DNA of 44,078 nt from Betaproteobacteria bacterium RIFCSPLOWO2_02_FULL_67_26 (GTDB taxonomy: Bacteria > Pseudomonadota > Gammaproteobacteria > Burkholderiales > SG8-41). The stretch is taken from assembly GCA_001771935.1 (NCBI GenBank), contig MERD01000085.1, forward strand, positions 1-44,078. The letters run 5' to 3'. The position numbers and the translations under genes are program-made. Positions 42,737-44,078 of this stretch are shown here, one piece after another (the first letter of the stretch is position 1; every line of letters starts with the position of its first letter). The notes beneath the pieces were generated by a model. That model was not told where the DNA came from, searched no databases, and was given only the letters and a program-made list of their open reading frames with translations.

Positions 42737-43474
42737 CTACAGGCCCTGGTAACGCACGCCGGTGTTGAGCGCGAGGTCGGCGCGGATCTGGCTCGAGGGC
42801 TCGCTTTTCAGGCGGCCGTGGATCTCGGCCGATGCGTCGTTCAGGTCCCCGAACAGCATGGCCTTGCCGCCATCCTTATTGCACGCCTCCACGCAGGCCG
42901 GCGACTCGCCGCGATCCACGCGGTGCACGCACAGCGTGCAGGACTCCACCGTGCCCTTGCCGCGCGGCACGTCCGCCTTTTGGCCGCTCACCGCCTCGTG
43001 CACGAAGGAGCGCGCGCCGTAGGGGCAGGCCATCACGCAGTAGCGGCAGCCGATGCAGGTGTGCTTGTCGACCAGCACGATGCCGTCGTCGCGCTTGAAC
43101 GAGGCGCCGGTGGGGCACACGTCCACGCACGGCGGGTGCTCGCAGTGCTGGCACATGAGCGGCAGCGTCTGCGCGTAGCCGGTGCGCTGGTCGCGCAGGT
43201 TCACCTTGCGGATCCATTGCGCGTCGGTCTCGGGGCGGCCGAGGCTCGCGACGCCGTTTTCCTCGTGGCAGGCGGTGACGCACGCATCGCAATCCGCGCA
43301 CTTCGTGATGTCGATCAGCAGCCCCCAGCGCTGCAGGGCCGATGCGGCCTCCTGCGGCGAGCGCGCCTGCGCGAGCTCGATCAGCCTGAAGCCCGGCGCC
43401 AGAGTCGTAACTGCGGCCGCGCCCGCGGCAGCGGCGGCGCCCCAGCCCAGGAACTGGCGGCGGTCCGGATTCAT
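42737..43474 (-). CDS. dsrO: DsrO, periplasmic four-cluster ferredoxin (Tat-exported)
   Basis: A 245-residue NrfC/HybA-like protein with a Tat signal (NPDRRQFLGWGAAAAAG) and four [4Fe-4S] binding motifs: CADCDACVTACH, CQHCEHPPCVDVCP, CIGCRYCVMACP and CTLC...CVEAC. It passes electrons between DsrJ and DsrP on the periplasmic face. The start at 43474 gives the Tat signal and the ATGA overlap with dsrJ; the open frame extends 14 codons upstream within dsrJ. Confidence 0.95.
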   Translation of the reverse strand: MNPDRRQFLGWGAAAAAGAAAVTTLAPGFRLIELAQARSPQEAASALQRWGLLIDITKCADCDACVTACHEENGVASLGRPETDAQWIRKVNLRDQRTGYAQTLPLMCQHCEHPPCVDVCPTGASFKRDDGIVLVDKHTCIGCRYCVMACPYGARSFVHEAVSGQKADVPRGKGTVESCTLCVHRVDRGESPACVEACNKDGGKAMLFGDLNDASAEIHGRLKSEPSSQIRADLALNTGVRYQGL

Positions 43475-43854
43475 GGCCTGGCCGCGGCCCGCTTCTGCTG
43501 CAGCGGCGTATGGCACTCGAAGCAGTCGAGGCTCACCGCGGCGTATTCATGGCAGCTCGAGCAGAAGCCGTCCTTGCCGAGCACGCTGCCGGTCTCCCGG
43601 CTGGCGTGGCAGTCGACGCAATTCTTCAGGCTGAAGCGCGGCTCGCGCAGCCCCTGGCGCAGGGTCCGGTCGCGCTGGTGCAGCAGCAACTTCATGTGGT
43701 CGCGGCGCATCTCGCCGGTCGGCGCCACGCAGGCCTCGCCCTTCTCGATCTTTACCGCGGGCAGCGCCACGCCGCGCGCGCGCTGGTCGCTCGCGTCGGC
43801 GGCGCCCGCGACCGCCAGCACGGCGGCGATGATCACGGCAGCGATGCGCGTCAT
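43471..43854 (-). CDS. dsrJ: DsrJ, periplasmic triheme cytochrome c
   Basis: A 127-residue protein with an uncleaved or cleavable signal sequence (1-22) and three heme c motifs: CVDCH, CSSCH and CFECH. Cys42 in KGEACVAPTGEMRRDHM corresponds to the cysteine that serves as an unusual His/Cys heme ligand in Allochromatium DsrJ. Part of the DsrMKJOP transmembrane complex. It starts 16 bases after dsrL and overlaps dsrO by 4 bases. Confidence 0.95.
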   Translation of the reverse strand: MTRIAAVIIAAVLAVAGAADASDQRARGVALPAVKIEKGEACVAPTGEMRRDHMKLLLHQRDRTLRQGLREPRFSLKNCVDCHASRETGSVLGKDGFCSSCHEYAAVSLDCFECHTPLQQKRAAARP

Positions 43855-43870
43855 TCCCGCTCGGCGGCGC

Positions 43871-44078
43871 TCAGTGGTCGCCCATGCCCATCTTGATGTA
43901 GCCAGTCGGGCAGACGTCGGCGCAGATGTGGCAGCCGATGCACAGGTCGTAGTCGGTGTAGACGTAGCGGCCCAGGGTTGCCTCCGACTTGGGCGTGCGC
44001 TTGACCGCGGTCTGCGGGCAGTAGATGACGCAGTTGTCGCACTCGAAGCACATGCCGCAGCTCATGCAGCGCTTCGCC
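43871..44078 (-). CDS. dsrL: DsrL, C-terminal ferredoxin part (truncated by window edge)
   Basis: The last 68 codons of a protein that runs off the right edge. Two [4Fe-4S] motifs are visible, CMSCGMCFECDNCVIYCP and CIGCHICADVCP, joined by TLGRYVYTDYDL, which is the C terminus of DsrL, the iron-sulfur flavoprotein that oxidises or reduces NAD(P)H with DsrAB. DsrL is a mark of the oxidative dsr pathway. Its position directly before dsrJ agrees with the order dsrM-K-L-J-O-P. The flavin domains lie outside the window. Confidence 0.9.
   Translation of the reverse strand, partial: AKRCMSCGMCFECDNCVIYCPQTAVKRTPKSEATLGRYVYTDYDLCIGCHICADVCPTGYIKMGMGDH

Overview
The window (44,078 bases, GC-rich, tightly packed genes with many 4-base ATGA overlaps) looks like the chromosome of a betaproteobacterium that oxidises sulfur. 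The gene neighbourhoods rppH-proS, ilvB-ilvH-ilvC-psd-pssA-leuA, lptF/lptG next to pepA-holC-valS, and the sigma factor/DUF3619/DUF3106/RDD block divergent from ilvB are typical of that class. The right end carries dsrL(partial)-dsrJ-dsrO-dsrP-dsrN-dsrR in the order known from oxidative (reverse) dissimilatory sulfite reductase operons. The closest lineage cannot be fixed by eye; a Thiobacillus/Sulfuricella-like member of the Nitrosomonadales or Rhodocyclales is an inference.

Layout. 1-2.7 kb, minus strand: rubrerythrin, a CBS-domain protein, RppH and a spermidine-synthase-like protein. 2.8-7.4 kb: proS and a lytic transglycosylase, a YihY-type membrane protein, WrbA and a tiny lipoprotein. 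7.4-14.0 kb, minus strand: branched-chain amino acid and phosphatidylethanolamine cluster ilvB-ilvH-ilvC-psd-pssA, then leuA behind its own promoter and a previously unmarked leucine-rich leader peptide. 14.2-16.2 kb: a sigma factor that appears to start at CTG, DUF3619, DUF3106 and RDD proteins. 16.1-18.3 kb: lptG and lptF. 18.3-23.7 kb: pepA, holC and a valS fused in frame to the small protein normally encoded between holC and valS. 23.8-28.9 kb: a FecR-domain protein divergent from a three-gene envelope export cassette (RND permease, LolA-like protein, outer-membrane barrel), with a perfect FNR-type site between them.

Sulfur region (29-44 kb). A minus-strand operon tusA-dsrE2-fadL-like lies opposite an ArsR-family gene whose two cysteines have the 66-residue spacing of the persulfide sensor SqrR. 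AT-rich repeats occupy the shared promoter. The simplest reading is a sulfane-sulfur-responsive unit that joins two cytoplasmic sulfur-transfer proteins with an outer-membrane channel, possibly for elemental sulfur. Then come a Rieske ferredoxin, a TrpD2-like protein, a small alpha/beta-barrel-like protein, a siroheme-pathway methyltransferase (siroheme is the DsrAB cofactor) and a [2Fe-2S] reductase with degenerate flavin motifs. The dsr genes run from the right edge inward and continue without a strong break into a cytoplasmic NarX-like sensor with four clustered cysteines, a NarL-like regulator, and a DsrK-like/NarI-like (DsrM-like) pair. Together this suggests electron flow from sulfur oxidation through several membrane Fe-S/heme modules, controlled by sulfur- and redox-responsive regulators.

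No rRNA, tRNA, CRISPR array, insertion sequence or prophage was recognised, and no stretch above 300 bases lacks a gene.
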